From Pseudochrobactrum sp. sp1633 (GTDB lineage Bacteria; Pseudomonadota; Alphaproteobacteria; Rhizobiales; Rhizobiaceae), in assembly GCF_030376605.1 (NCBI RefSeq), contig NZ_JARRAE010000008.1:62001-126000 (forward strand): DNA of 64,000 bases. The letters run 5' to 3'. Of the stretch, positions 8,212-17,093 are shown in pieces. Each line of letters begins with the position of its first letter. Position 1 is the stretch's first letter. Both the position numbers and the translations under genes were made by a program. Below the pieces are notes generated by a model, which ran no database searches, was not told the origin of the DNA, and saw nothing but the letters and a program-made list of their open reading frames with translations.

Positions 8212-9777
8212 ATGATGGCGCAGCCTGCACTTGAACTGACAGGAATTGATAAGCGTTTCGGCGCTGTGCACGCAAACCGTGCGATTGATCTGCGGATCGA
8301 CAAAGGAACCATCCACGGCATTATCGGTGAAAACGGCGCCGGTAAGTCGACATTGATGTCGATTATCTACGGCTTTTACCAGCCGGATAAAGGCACAATC
8401 AAAGTCAATGACCGGCCGGTACAGATTACCAATCCTGATGCGGCCATATCTGCCGGTATCGGTATGGTGCACCAGCATTTTATGTTGGTTGATAATTTTA
8501 CAGTACTTGAAAATGTGATGCTGGGTGCGGAAGGTGCACCATTGCTCTCAGCCGGTATTACAAAAGCGCGTGAACAGCTGAAAGCGCTGGAAAAAGAATA
8601 TGCGCTGGATGTTGACCCTGATGCCGTTGTTGGTGATCTGGCGGTTGGTATTCAGCAGCGCGTGGAAATTCTGAAAGCACTGTATCGCGGTGCGGAAATT
8701 TTGATCCTTGATGAGCCGACTGGTGTACTGACGCCATCAGAAGCTGACCATCTGTTCCGCATTTTGCGACAGTTGAAAGATCAGGGCAAAACCATTGTTC
8801 TGATTACCCATAAGCTGCGCGAGATCATGGCGGTGACGGATAATGTCTCGGTTATGCGCCAAGGCACGATGGTTGCTACACGTAAAACCTCAGAGGCAAG
8901 TGTTGAAGAACTGGCCGAGCTGATGGTTGGCCGCCGTGTTTTGTTGCGCGTGAACAAGCAAGCCGCGACACCCGGTGAACCGGTCTTGCAGGTCAAGAAC
9001 CTTAAGGTGCGCAACGCGCAGAAAACCACTGTGGTGGACACGGTTTCTTTTGATGTACGCGCCGGTGAGATTGTGGGCATTGCCGGTGTAGCCGGTAACG
9101 GCCAGTCAGAGCTGATCGAAGTGATTGCCGGTATTCGCCGTGCCGAGAGCGGTGTGGTGATGCTGAGCGGCCTGCCGGTCAATGTGACTGGCAATGCGCA
9201 TCCGGCAGAATTGCGCCGCCGTGGCCTTGCCCATGTGCCGGAAGACCGTCACCATATGGGGCTGGTGCTGGCCTATGAAGAATATGAAAACTCCATTCTC
9301 GGCTATCATGATGATCCGCGCTATCTCAAAGGCCCGTTCCTGAATATTGAAGCGATCATGCAGGATGCTAAGGGCAAGATTGCCCAATATGATATCCGCC
9401 CTGCTGATCCGCGTCTGAAAACTGCGAATTTCTCCGGCGGCAACCAGCAGAAGATCGTGCTGGCACGCGAGATGGAACGCAATCCGGATGTATTGATTGT
9501 GGCACAGCCGACGCGTGGCGTGGATGTCGGCGCGATCGAATTTATTCATAAACGTATTATCGAAATGCGCGATGCCGGTAAGGCAGTGCTGCTGATTTCT
9601 GTTGAGCTGGATGAGATCCGCTCGCTGTCTGACCGTATTCTGGTGATGTTTGCCGGACGTGTTGTCGGCGAATGCGGGCCGGAAGCCGGTGAGGGGGAAA
9701 TCGGCTTGCTGATGGCTGGTATTCAGGACGAGACAAAGACAATTAAGAAGACAAGCGAGAAGGGCCTGCATTCATGA
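8212..9777 (+). CDS. Nucleoside ABC transporter, duplex ATP-binding protein
   Basis: A 521-aa ATPase with two ABC domains in one chain, the arrangement of the RbsA/NupA class. The first domain carries GENGAGKST, a weak signature AVGIQQRVEIL and LILDEPTGVLTP. In the second domain Walker A is degenerate (GVAGNGQSE), as is normal for this class, while the signature FSGGNQQKIVLARE is strong. It energises the two permeases downstream and pairs with the BMP-type binding protein. Its stop overlaps the next start by 4 bp. An in-frame ATG at 8215 is an equally possible start. Confidence 0.95.
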   Translation: MMAQPALELTGIDKRFGAVHANRAIDLRIDKGTIHGIIGENGAGKSTLMSIIYGFYQPDKGTIKVNDRPVQITNPDAAISAGIGMVHQHFMLVDNFTVLENVMLGAEGAPLLSAGITKAREQLKALEKEYALDVDPDAVVGDLAVGIQQRVEILKALYRGAEILILDEPTGVLTPSEADHLFRILRQLKDQGKTIVLITHKLREIMAVTDNVSVMRQGTMVATRKTSEASVEELAELMVGRRVLLRVNKQAATPGEPVLQVKNLKVRNAQKTTVVDTVSFDVRAGEIVGIAGVAGNGQSELIEVIAGIRRAESGVVMLSGLPVNVTGNAHPAELRRRGLAHVPEDRHHMGLVLAYEEYENSILGYHDDPRYLKGPFLNIEAIMQDAKGKIAQYDIRPADPRLKTANFSGGNQQKIVLAREMERNPDVLIVAQPTRGVDVGAIEFIHKRIIEMRDAGKAVLLISVELDEIRSLSDRILVMFAGRVVGECGPEAGEGEIGLLMAGIQDETKTIKKTSEKGLHS

Positions 9778-10331
9778 TCAGCTCAACACCGGCATTGCTC
9801 ATCATTGATATGCAAAAGGCTATAGATGATCCGAAATGGGGTCGTCGGGGACAATTGCAGGCAGAAGCGAATTTGCAGCGCCTGCTGGAAGCATGGCGTG
9901 AACGCCGTTTACCTGTGGTGCATGTGCGCCATGATTCAACCGATCCGCAGTCGCCTTATCGCTCTGGTACGGAAGGCAATGAATTCAAAGCAGAGGTTGA
10001 GCCGCAGGTTGGTGAGCCGGTAGTTGATAAACGCACCAATAATGCCTTTATCGGCACAGACCTGATGGATGTGCTGGATGAGTTGCAAATCCGCTCTCTC
10101 GTAATCGGTGGTGTGCTGCTGGAAAATTCTGTTGATGCAACGGTGCGCATGGCCGCCAATCTCGGTTTTGAAGTGATTGTACCGGAAGATGCGGTTGCCA
10201 GTACAGACCGCACTGATCTGCAAGGTCGTCTCTGGAGCGCGGAAGATGTGCACGCGCTGACACTGGCCGTTTTGCAGGGCGAATATGCGCAAGTTAAAAG
10301 CACTGAAGCTGTGATCGGAATGCTGCCATGA
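9774..10331 (+). CDS. Isochorismatase-like hydrolase with a Ser in place of the usual nucleophilic Cys
   Basis: A 185-aa member of the cysteine-hydrolase / isochorismatase-like superfamily. Asp12 (LLIIDMQ) and Lys86 (VVDKRTNNAF) of the catalytic triad are present. The third position, normally Cys in a GVLTNxCV segment, reads GVLLENSVDAT, with Ser119. The protein may therefore act like the Cys-free isochorismatases or be catalytically impaired. It is locked into the nucleoside transporter operon by 4-bp overlaps on both sides, which suggests a role with nucleosides or bases, but the substrate is unknown. Confidence 0.85.
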   Translation: MISSTPALLIIDMQKAIDDPKWGRRGQLQAEANLQRLLEAWRERRLPVVHVRHDSTDPQSPYRSGTEGNEFKAEVEPQVGEPVVDKRTNNAFIGTDLMDVLDELQIRSLVIGGVLLENSVDATVRMAANLGFEVIVPEDAVASTDRTDLQGRLWSAEDVHALTLAVLQGEYAQVKSTEAVIGMLP

Positions 10332-11464
10332 GCCAGCCTTTTGCAAAATTACCGCGCTGGGTGGACTACGGCCTGATCCCGACACTCAATTTGGCGGTGG
10401 CGTTTCTGGTGGCAGGTCTTGTGGTGTTGCTGGTCGGGGAAAACCCGCTGGATGCCGCATTCCTGATGATTAAAGGAGCGTTCGGTTCCGGCGAAGGCAT
10501 TGGCTATACGCTGTTTTATGCCACGAATTTTATTTTCGCCGGTCTGGCTGTAGCTGTCGCTTTTCATTGCGGATTGTTCAATATCGGCGGTGAGGGGCAG
10601 GCCTATATCGGTGGTCTAGGCGTGGCGCTGATCTGCCTCTGGCTGGATGCATCCATGCCGTGGTGGATTACCATGATTGCGGCGCTGCTTGGCGGTGCGA
10701 TTTTTGGCGCTCTCTGGGCGCTGATACCGGCATGGCTTCTGGCAAAGCGCGGTTCGCATATCGTAATTACCACGATTATGTTCAACTTCATTGCCGCCAG
10801 TCTGATGGTCTATCTGATTATCAATTTCATCAAGCCGATTGGCGTGATGGCACCGGAAAGCCGTGGCTTTGCAGAAGGCGGGCAATTGCCAAAGCTCGAT
10901 TGGCTGATGAGCCTGTTTGGTATGGAGCTCCGCTCAGCACCGCTGAATATCAGTTTCTTATTGGCGCTGTTGGCTTGTTATCTGGTGTGGCTGCTGATCT
11001 GGCGCACAAAAATCGGCTATGAAATCCGCACGATGGGGCATAGCCCGCGCGCCGCTGAATATGCCGGTATCAATCCGTCGAGAACGATTATTATCACTAT
11101 GCTGATTTCCGGCGCGCTGGCCGGTATGATGGCGCTTAATCCGGTGATGGGTGCGCAATATCGTTTGCAGCTGGACTTCGTTGCCGGTGCCGGTTTTGTG
11201 GGTATTGCGGTGGCGCTGATGGGGCGTTCGCATCCGGTTGGTATTATTCCGGCGGCAATCCTATTTGGTATGCTCTATCAGGGCGGTGCGGAAATCGCTT
11301 TTGATATGCCGAATATCTCCCGCGATATGATTGTGATTATTCAGGGTCTGGTGATCCTGTTTGCCGGTGCGATGGAGCATATGTTCCGCCCTGCTTTCCA
11401 GCGGTTTTTCATGCGTCTCGCATCCCGGAATACTGACAAAACAACTGTTGCGGCAGGGGAGTAA
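10328..11464 (+). CDS. Nucleoside ABC transporter permease (first subunit)
   Basis: A 378-aa inner-membrane permease of the BPD_transp_2 / YufP-NupP class with about ten hydrophobic segments. Family marks are FHCGLFNIGGEGQAYIGG near residue 80 and RTMGHSPRAAEYAGI, the cytoplasmic loop expected to contact the ATPase. Its start overlaps the preceding stop (ATGA), and a second permease follows after 5 bp. The two permeases are predicted to form a heterodimeric channel. Confidence 0.93.
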   Translation: MSQPFAKLPRWVDYGLIPTLNLAVAFLVAGLVVLLVGENPLDAAFLMIKGAFGSGEGIGYTLFYATNFIFAGLAVAVAFHCGLFNIGGEGQAYIGGLGVALICLWLDASMPWWITMIAALLGGAIFGALWALIPAWLLAKRGSHIVITTIMFNFIAASLMVYLIINFIKPIGVMAPESRGFAEGGQLPKLDWLMSLFGMELRSAPLNISFLLALLACYLVWLLIWRTKIGYEIRTMGHSPRAAEYAGINPSRTIIITMLISGALAGMMALNPVMGAQYRLQLDFVAGAGFVGIAVALMGRSHPVGIIPAAILFGMLYQGGAEIAFDMPNISRDMIVIIQGLVILFAGAMEHMFRPAFQRFFMRLASRNTDKTTVAAGE

Positions 11465-11469
11465 GCATC

Positions 11470-12441
11470 ATGGAAATTTATGTGACGCTTATTCAGCTGC
11501 TTGATTCAACTCTGCGCCTGTCTGCGCCGCTGCTGTTTGCCTGTCTTGCGGGGCTTTATTCAGAGCGCGCAGGGATTGTCGATATCGGTCTTGAGGGCAA
11601 GATGCTGGCCGGTGCTTTTGCTGCCGGTACAGTTGCGGCCATCAGCGGTTCTGCCCTTGCTGGTCTTGGTGCGGCATTGCTGGTTTCGATGATGCTGTCG
11701 CTGGTGCATGGCTTTGCTTCGATCACCCATCGCGGCAACCAGATTGTTTCCGGTCTGGCGATCAACTTTATTGCCGCTGGTACAACAATCATTCTCGGTC
11801 AGGCATGGTTTGGACAGGGCGGGCGTACACCGTCTTTGCCAAATGGTGCGCGTTTTACGGCGATCAATCTGCCGGGCGCTGAGGCGCTGAAAGATGTGCC
11901 GTTCATCGGTTATCTCTATTCTGAGCTGATTTCCGGCCATTCTATTCTGGTCTATCTGGCATTTCTGATGGTGCCGTTGACATGGTGGGTGCTGTATCGC
12001 ACCCGCTTCGGTCTGCGCATGCGTGCGGTGGGTGAAAATCCAGCGGCGGTTGATACGGCCGGTATTTCAGTGACATGGTTGCGTTACCGTGCGGTGATTA
12101 TTTGCGGTTTGCTCTGCGGTATGGCCGGTGCCTATCTGGCGACAGCGCAGGGCGCAGGCTTCGTAAAGGATATGACGGCCGGTAAGGGCTATATTGCGCT
12201 GGCTGCACTGATTTTCGCGAAATGGCGTCCGGTACAGGCGATGTATGCTTGCTTGCTGTTCGGCTTTCTCGATGCTGCGGGTATTCGTCTGCAGGGCCAG
12301 TCGCTGCCGCTGATCGGTGATGTGCCGGTGCAGTTCATGCAGGCACTGCCATATATTCTGACGGTTATTCTGCTTGCGGGCTTTATCGGTAAGGCCATTC
12401 CGCCGAAAGCGGGTGGGATACCATATGTGAAAGAACGCTAA
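11470..12441 (+). CDS. Nucleoside ABC transporter permease (second subunit)
   Basis: A 323-aa permease of the same class as the gene before it (YufQ/NupQ-like). The segment ERAGIVDIGLEGKMLAGA lies near residue 35 and the coupling loop RAVGENPAAVDTAGI in the middle. A membrane-rich profile and normal length support the call. It is the fourth gene of the coupled transporter set and is followed by cytidine deaminase 47 bp later, consistent with import of pyrimidine and purine nucleosides for salvage. Confidence 0.93.
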   Translation: MEIYVTLIQLLDSTLRLSAPLLFACLAGLYSERAGIVDIGLEGKMLAGAFAAGTVAAISGSALAGLGAALLVSMMLSLVHGFASITHRGNQIVSGLAINFIAAGTTIILGQAWFGQGGRTPSLPNGARFTAINLPGAEALKDVPFIGYLYSELISGHSILVYLAFLMVPLTWWVLYRTRFGLRMRAVGENPAAVDTAGISVTWLRYRAVIICGLLCGMAGAYLATAQGAGFVKDMTAGKGYIALAALIFAKWRPVQAMYACLLFGFLDAAGIRLQGQSLPLIGDVPVQFMQALPYILTVILLAGFIGKAIPPKAGGIPYVKER

Positions 12442-12488
12442 GGCTGGCTGTCAAAGAACGATGGGATTAAAAATGAGGAGGGGCTGAT

Positions 12489-12881
12489 ATGGCTCAGGAT
12501 CTATTTGATGCAGCCTATGCTGCAATGCAGAAATGCCATGCCCCTTACTCGAAATTTCCGGTCGGTGCTGCATTACGCACCAAAGACGGGCGGATTTATT
12601 CCGGCTGCAATATTGAGGTGATTTCTTTTCCTGAAGGCTGGTGTGCTGAAACCACCATGTTATCGCATTATGTGATGGATGGCGGTGGCGAGATTGCCGA
12701 AATTCTGGTGATGGCTGAAAAACTTGAGAAATGCTCACCTTGCGGCGGTTGCCGTCAGCGTCTGGCAGAATTTGCCGGTGCCGATGTGCCGCTGCATTTG
12801 TGTGATAGCTCTGGTGTTGTGCAGACCGTGACGATGCGCGAATTGCTGCCATTCAGCTTTCAGACTGATGTGATTGGTTAA
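12489..12881 (+). CDS. cdd: Cytidine deaminase
   Basis: Converts cytidine and deoxycytidine to uridine and deoxyuridine. At 130 aa it is the small, tetrameric zinc form. The zinc and proton-shuttle motif CAE is seen in GWCAETTM, and the paired zinc cysteines in SPCGGCRQRL. The substrate-binding segment FPVGAALRTKDGRIYSGCN is conserved. A strong ribosome site (AATGAGGAGGGG) precedes the ATG. It ends 4 bp before purine nucleoside phosphorylase. Confidence 0.95.
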   Translation: MAQDLFDAAYAAMQKCHAPYSKFPVGAALRTKDGRIYSGCNIEVISFPEGWCAETTMLSHYVMDGGGEIAEILVMAEKLEKCSPCGGCRQRLAEFAGADVPLHLCDSSGVVQTVTMRELLPFSFQTDVIG

Positions 12882-12885
12882 AGCC

Positions 12886-13695
12886 ATGACCGAAGCAGCT
12901 TTGATTTTACGCGCCCGTCTCAATGAAGCTTTCGCCGGTGAAACGCTGAAAGTTGCTATTGTGCTGGGTTCCGGCCTCGGCGGTTTGGTCAGTGAACTCG
13001 ATGATCCGGTGCATATCCGTTATTCTGACCTGCCACGCTTTCCGAAAAGCGGTGTCAGCGGTCATGCGGGTGAGGTTGTAGTCGGTCGCTTAATGGGCAG
13101 GCTGGTGATGGTGCTGGCGGGACGTGCGCATTATTACGAGCAGGGCGATGCGGCTGCGATGCGTCCTGTGCTGGAGACACTGAAAGCGCTTGGCATTGAA
13201 ACACTGATCCTGACCAATGCAGCTGGTTCTGTGGTGCAGGATATGGCACCCGGCAGTGTGATGCTGATCGACGATCATATCAATTATTCCGGTATGAACC
13301 CGCTGATCGGCGAACATACGGATGCACGTTTTACCGGCATGACAGCGGCCTATGATGCAGACCTCAAACAGGCTTTCCGCGATGCGGCGCGCGCTGCTGA
13401 TGAGGCGCTGTATGAAGGTGTCTATATGTGGTTCTCCGGTCCGTCTTTTGAGACACCGGCAGAAATCCGCATGGCGCGGGTGCTGGGTGCTGATGCTGTG
13501 GGTATGTCCACTGTGCCGGAAGTCATTCTGGCGCGTTTTCTGGGACTGCGTGCTGCCGCCTGTTCGGTCATCACCAATTATGGTGCAGGCATGAGCGGCG
13601 ATGAACTCTCCCATCATGAGACCAAGACGATGGCACCTTTGGGCGGGCAGAAGCTGCAAAAAATTATCAAAATACTGGTCGGTGAAATCGGCTAA
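12886..13695 (+). CDS. Purine nucleoside phosphorylase (trimeric PNP family)
   Basis: Splits purine nucleosides with phosphate into base and (deoxy)ribose 1-phosphate. At 269 aa it matches the trimeric PNP/XapA family, not the hexameric DeoD type. Motifs are VLGSGLGG for phosphate binding, KSGVSGHAGEV, LTNAAGSV, and the purine-site segment GMSTVPEVILAR followed by SVITNYGAGMS. The ATG at 12886 is used; an upstream TTG at 12874 would overlap cdd. Specificity among inosine, guanosine and xanthosine cannot be read from the sequence. Confidence 0.93.
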   Translation: MTEAALILRARLNEAFAGETLKVAIVLGSGLGGLVSELDDPVHIRYSDLPRFPKSGVSGHAGEVVVGRLMGRLVMVLAGRAHYYEQGDAAAMRPVLETLKALGIETLILTNAAGSVVQDMAPGSVMLIDDHINYSGMNPLIGEHTDARFTGMTAAYDADLKQAFRDAARAADEALYEGVYMWFSGPSFETPAEIRMARVLGADAVGMSTVPEVILARFLGLRAAACSVITNYGAGMSGDELSHHETKTMAPLGGQKLQKIIKILVGEIG

Positions 13696-13714
13696 TCACT
13701 GAAGAGGAGCCGCT

Positions 13715-15028
13715 ATGCTGCCACAGGAAATTATTCGGGCAAAGCGCGATAAGCAGATTTTGAGTGCGGAGCAAATCAAGGCATTTGTGCGCGGTATTAC
13801 CGATGGTAGTGTGAGCGAAGGGCAGATTGCTGCCTTTGGTATGGCGGTCTATTTCAACGGTATGACCCGTGATGAGGCTGTGGCGCTGACGACTGCCATG
13901 CAATATTCCGGCGATGTGCTGGAATGGCGTAATCTTGACGGGCCTGTGGTCGATAAACATTCCACCGGCGGTGTCGGCGATAATGTGTCTTTGATGCTGG
14001 CACCCATTGTTGCAGCCTGCGGTGCTTATGTGCCAATGATCTCCGGTCGCGGGCTTGGCCATACCGGCGGTACATTAGACAAGATGGATGCTATCCCCGG
14101 CTATCAGAGCTATCCCGATAAAGCCTTGTTCGACAAAGTTGTGCGTGATTGTGGTTGCGCCATTATCGGCCCGACCGGTGATCTTGCTCCGGCGGATAAG
14201 CGTTTCTATGCCGTGCGAGATGTGACGGCGACAGTGGAATCCATTCCGCTGATTACCGCCTCTATTCTCTCGAAAAAGCTGGCTTCCGGTATTGGCGGGC
14301 TGGTGCTGGATGTGAAAACCGGCAGCGGTGCTTTCATGCCGACATTTGAAGCATCGCAGGCATTGGCGCAAAGTCTGGTGCAGGTGGCCAATGGTGCAGG
14401 TCTGCCGACCAGTGCGCTGATTACCGATATGAATGAGCCGCTGGCAGACTGTGCCGGTAATGCAGTGGAAGTGCGCAATGCGGTTGATTTCCTGACCGGT
14501 GCCAAGCGTCAGGCACGTCTCGCGGAAGTTGTGCTGAATTTTGCCGCCCATATGCTGGTAACGGCAGGGCTGGCTCACACTGTTGCTGACGGTTTGGTAA
14601 AGGCGCAAACGGCTCTGGACAATGGCAGTGCCGCAGAAAAATTCGGCCGTATGGTTGCAGGCCTTGGCGGGGCTGCGGATTTTGTTGAAAGAGCCGCACA
14701 TTATCTGCCGGTTGCGCCTCTTCAGGTGCAGGTTTGTGCTGAGCGTGATGGCTATATCAGCGCTATTGATACACGCTCAGTCGGCATGAGTGTTGTCGCG
14801 CTTGGCGGCGGACGTATGCGCCCGCAGGATCAGATTGATCCTTCTGTCGGTGTGACCAATATTCTGCCGCTGGGCAGTGCAGTCAAAGCCGGTGATGTGC
14901 TGGCATTGGTTCACGCGCAGACGCAAGGCAAAGCCGAGCAGGCTGTGCAGATGGTGCAGCAGGCCATGATGCTGAGTGAACATAAACCGGCACTCAATCC
15001 GGTGATTTATGAAACCGTAACCGCATAA
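13715..15028 (+). CDS. deoA: Thymidine phosphorylase
   Basis: Splits thymidine and deoxyuridine to the base and deoxyribose 1-phosphate. A 437-aa protein of normal length. The family signature spans VDKHSTGGVGDN and SGRGLGHTGGTLDK, and the phosphate- and base-binding residues follow in GPTGDLAPADKRFYAVRD. A clear GAGGAG ribosome site precedes the ATG. It closes the plus-strand salvage run and is followed by a strong terminator. Confidence 0.97.
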   Translation: MLPQEIIRAKRDKQILSAEQIKAFVRGITDGSVSEGQIAAFGMAVYFNGMTRDEAVALTTAMQYSGDVLEWRNLDGPVVDKHSTGGVGDNVSLMLAPIVAACGAYVPMISGRGLGHTGGTLDKMDAIPGYQSYPDKALFDKVVRDCGCAIIGPTGDLAPADKRFYAVRDVTATVESIPLITASILSKKLASGIGGLVLDVKTGSGAFMPTFEASQALAQSLVQVANGAGLPTSALITDMNEPLADCAGNAVEVRNAVDFLTGAKRQARLAEVVLNFAAHMLVTAGLAHTVADGLVKAQTALDNGSAAEKFGRMVAGLGGAADFVERAAHYLPVAPLQVQVCAERDGYISAIDTRSVGMSVVALGGGRMRPQDQIDPSVGVTNILPLGSAVKAGDVLALVHAQTQGKAEQAVQMVQQAMMLSEHKPALNPVIYETVTA

Positions 15029-15032
15029 AAAA

Positions 15033-15057
15033 ACGGCGCTCTGAGCGCCGTTTTTTT
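15033..15057. terminator. Terminator after deoA
   Basis: ACGGCGCTCTGAGCGCCGT (8-bp stem, 3-nt loop) followed by seven T. The run of A before it means it can also work for the convergent upp transcript. Confidence 0.9.
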
Positions 15058-15067
15058 ATTTCGTCTT

Positions 15068-15155
15068 TGGTGCCGTACATACGATCACAATCTTTACTAT
15101 TTGGTACCGTACATACGGTCGCTTTTTAGTTATTTGGTGCCGTACATACGGTCAC
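15068..15155 (-). repeat. Three tandem copies of the 3' end of upp
   Basis: The 21-bp block TTGGTGCCGTACATACGGTCA, which encodes the last residues DRMYGTK of Upp on the minus strand, occurs at 15135 (inside the gene) and again, slightly diverged, at 15101 and 15068. The spacing is 33-34 bp. The two outer copies lie beyond the stop codon and are non-coding. Confidence 0.85.
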
Positions 15156-15756
15156 CGGCATCACCAAGACCCGGAACAATATAGCCGTCTTCATTCAGCT
15201 TCTCATCAATGGCCGCTGTATAGATCGGCACATCCGGATGCACTTCCGCAAAATGTTTGATGCCTTCTGGCGCTGCCAGCAGGCAGAGGAAGCGGATATT
15301 ACTTGCGCCGCGTTCTTTCAGCTTGGTGATCGCTTCAACAGCGGAATTGCCGGTTGCCAGCATCGGATCAACCACAATGATCAGACGGTTGACGATATCT
15401 TCCGGCGCCTTGAAGTAATATTCTACCGGCTGTAAAGTCTTGTGATCGCGATAGAGGCCGATATGGGCAACGCGTGCCGCAGGCACCAGATCAAGCATGC
15501 CTTCCAGCAGGCCGTTGCCAGCGCGCAGGATCGAAGCGAAAACCAGCTTCTTACCGTCGAGGATCGGCGATTCCATTGGCTGCATCGGTGTTTCGATCAT
15601 GGTTGTTGTCAGATCGAGATCGCGGGTTACTTCATAGCAGAGCAGAAGGGAAATCTCTTTCAGTAACCGCCGGAAGCTGGCGGTCGAGGTTTCTTTCATG
15701 CGCATAATGGTGAGCTTGTGCTGGACAAGCGGATGATCAACTACCGTGACGCTCAT
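15130..15756 (-). CDS. upp: Uracil phosphoribosyltransferase
   Basis: Makes UMP from uracil and PRPP, the last step of the uracil salvage that the neighbouring cdd and deoA feed. A 208-aa protein with the PRPP-binding motif [15 protein letters not shown] and the uracil-binding tail [15 protein letters not shown]-type end. Length and start are normal. It faces deoA, and partial copies of its own 3' end lie between the two genes. Confidence 0.96.
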   Translation of the reverse strand: MSVTVVDHPLVQHKLTIMRMKETSTASFRRLLKEISLLLCYEVTRDLDLTTTMIETPMQPMESPILDGKKLVFASILRAGNGLLEGMLDLVPAARVAHIGLYRDHKTLQPVEYYFKAPEDIVNRLIIVVDPMLATGNSAVEAITKLKERGASNIRFLCLLAAPEGIKHFAEVHPDVPIYTAAIDEKLNEDGYIVPGLGDAGDRMYGTK

Positions 15757-16168
15757 AATATCCCGCTGCTTTCAAAATTACTTTTTTGCATTATTAGCCG
15801 AAGCCGATGAATTTTCCAGACCGCAATAAGCGAAAATACCGGTATGGAAAAGCAGCAGGGCTTAAATATACCCCGTTTTATACAATTCTCTCGAAGAGAG
15901 GGCAGGCTTTGTGGATGAAAACCTGCAACTACACGAAACTGTGACGGGTTTCACGGGTAAAAAGAATCACGTTTTCTGCGGCTTTGCAGTGCAAATTTTG
16001 TTAAGTCATATCAAACTTTGCCGTATTTGCTTGTAACATCGCGCCCAGCCTTTATATGCTACGGGCAGAGTGCTTCATCAGGCATGCGGGTTGAGAATGC
16101 AGCTTCACCCTCCATGCAATGCCCTTGCACTGACAAGAATGTCAGGCGGGGCGGGACAGGATAAATAA
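15757..16168. other. 412-bp intergenic stretch between divergent upp and ubiE
   Basis: Holds the promoters of both genes by position. No ORF or structured RNA that I trust. I see no mutM gene here, although I associate mutM with ubiE in related genomes. Confidence 0.5.
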
Positions 16169-16996
16169 ATGAGCCAGCAACGCGAAAACTCTCCGGCGGA
16201 TCAGGGTGCGGATCAAAACCGTGTCGGCGCCCACGGTGGTATGGAAAACTCTTTCGGCTTTCAGAGTGTCGATGAAGAGTCCAAGCAGGGGCTGGTGAAT
16301 GAAGTTTTTCATAGCGTTGCCAAACGCTATGATGTGATGAATGATCTGATGTCCGCTGGTCTGCACCGTGCGTGGAAAGACGCAATGGTTGCCTGGCTGG
16401 CGCCGCCGAAAATCCCGTCACATATTCAGAACTGGCGTTCGCTTGATGTGGCCGGTGGTACCGGCGATATTGCATTTCGTATTGTTGAGGCATCAGACCG
16501 TCAGGCGCATACGACCGTTCTTGATATTAATGGTTCGATGCTGGCTGTCGGGCAGGAACGTGCGGCCAAAAAAGGTCTTTTGGCTAATGTGGATTTTGTT
16601 GAGGCGAATGCCGAAAAACTGCCTTTCGAAGACAATTCTTTTGATGCTTATACGATTGCTTTTGGTATCCGCAATGTGCCGCATATTGACTGGGCGCTGA
16701 GCGAGGCTTTCCGCGTGCTGAAACCGGGTGGCCGTTTCCTCTGCCTTGAGTTCTCGGAAGTGGAAATGCCGCTACTGGATAAGATTTATGACCAGTGGTC
16801 GTTCCATGCTATTCCGGCCATTGGCAAAATGGTGACCGGTGATGCGGAATCCTACAAATATCTGGTTGAATCCATCCGCAAATTTCCGAAACAGCAGGAT
16901 TTTGCCAATATGATCACCGCGGCTGGTTTCTCCCGCGTGACATGGCGCAATTTCACCGGAGGTATCGCCAGCCTGCATTCTGGCTGGAAGATTTAA
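16169..16996 (+). CDS. ubiE: Ubiquinone/menaquinone C-methyltransferase UbiE
   Basis: SAM-dependent C-methylation in ubiquinone synthesis. A 275-aa protein with the SAM-binding motif [12 protein letters not shown], the UbiE family segment [17 protein letters not shown], and [20 protein letters not shown] in the C-terminal half. The first 30 residues are polar and variable. AGGAT precedes the ATG by about 8 nt. ubiB follows 97 bp later on the same strand, so the two probably share a transcript. Confidence 0.96.
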   Translation: MSQQRENSPADQGADQNRVGAHGGMENSFGFQSVDEESKQGLVNEVFHSVAKRYDVMNDLMSAGLHRAWKDAMVAWLAPPKIPSHIQNWRSLDVAGGTGDIAFRIVEASDRQAHTTVLDINGSMLAVGQERAAKKGLLANVDFVEANAEKLPFEDNSFDAYTIAFGIRNVPHIDWALSEAFRVLKPGGRFLCLEFSEVEMPLLDKIYDQWSFHAIPAIGKMVTGDAESYKYLVESIRKFPKQQDFANMITAAGFSRVTWRNFTGGIASLHSGWKI

Positions 16997-17093
16997 CTAG
17001 TTGACCGGAAGATCTGATAATTAGTTTTCGCGCATTTAAACCCTGAAAATCTTCTCTCTGCTTTCGGGATGCGTTTTATAAAGTGAGTAAGTT

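Noticed and set aside
15068-15155. Three regularly spaced repeats that might look like a short CRISPR array
   Set aside because: The repeat is the 3' coding end of upp, spacers are about 12 bp, copies diverge, and no cas gene is near.
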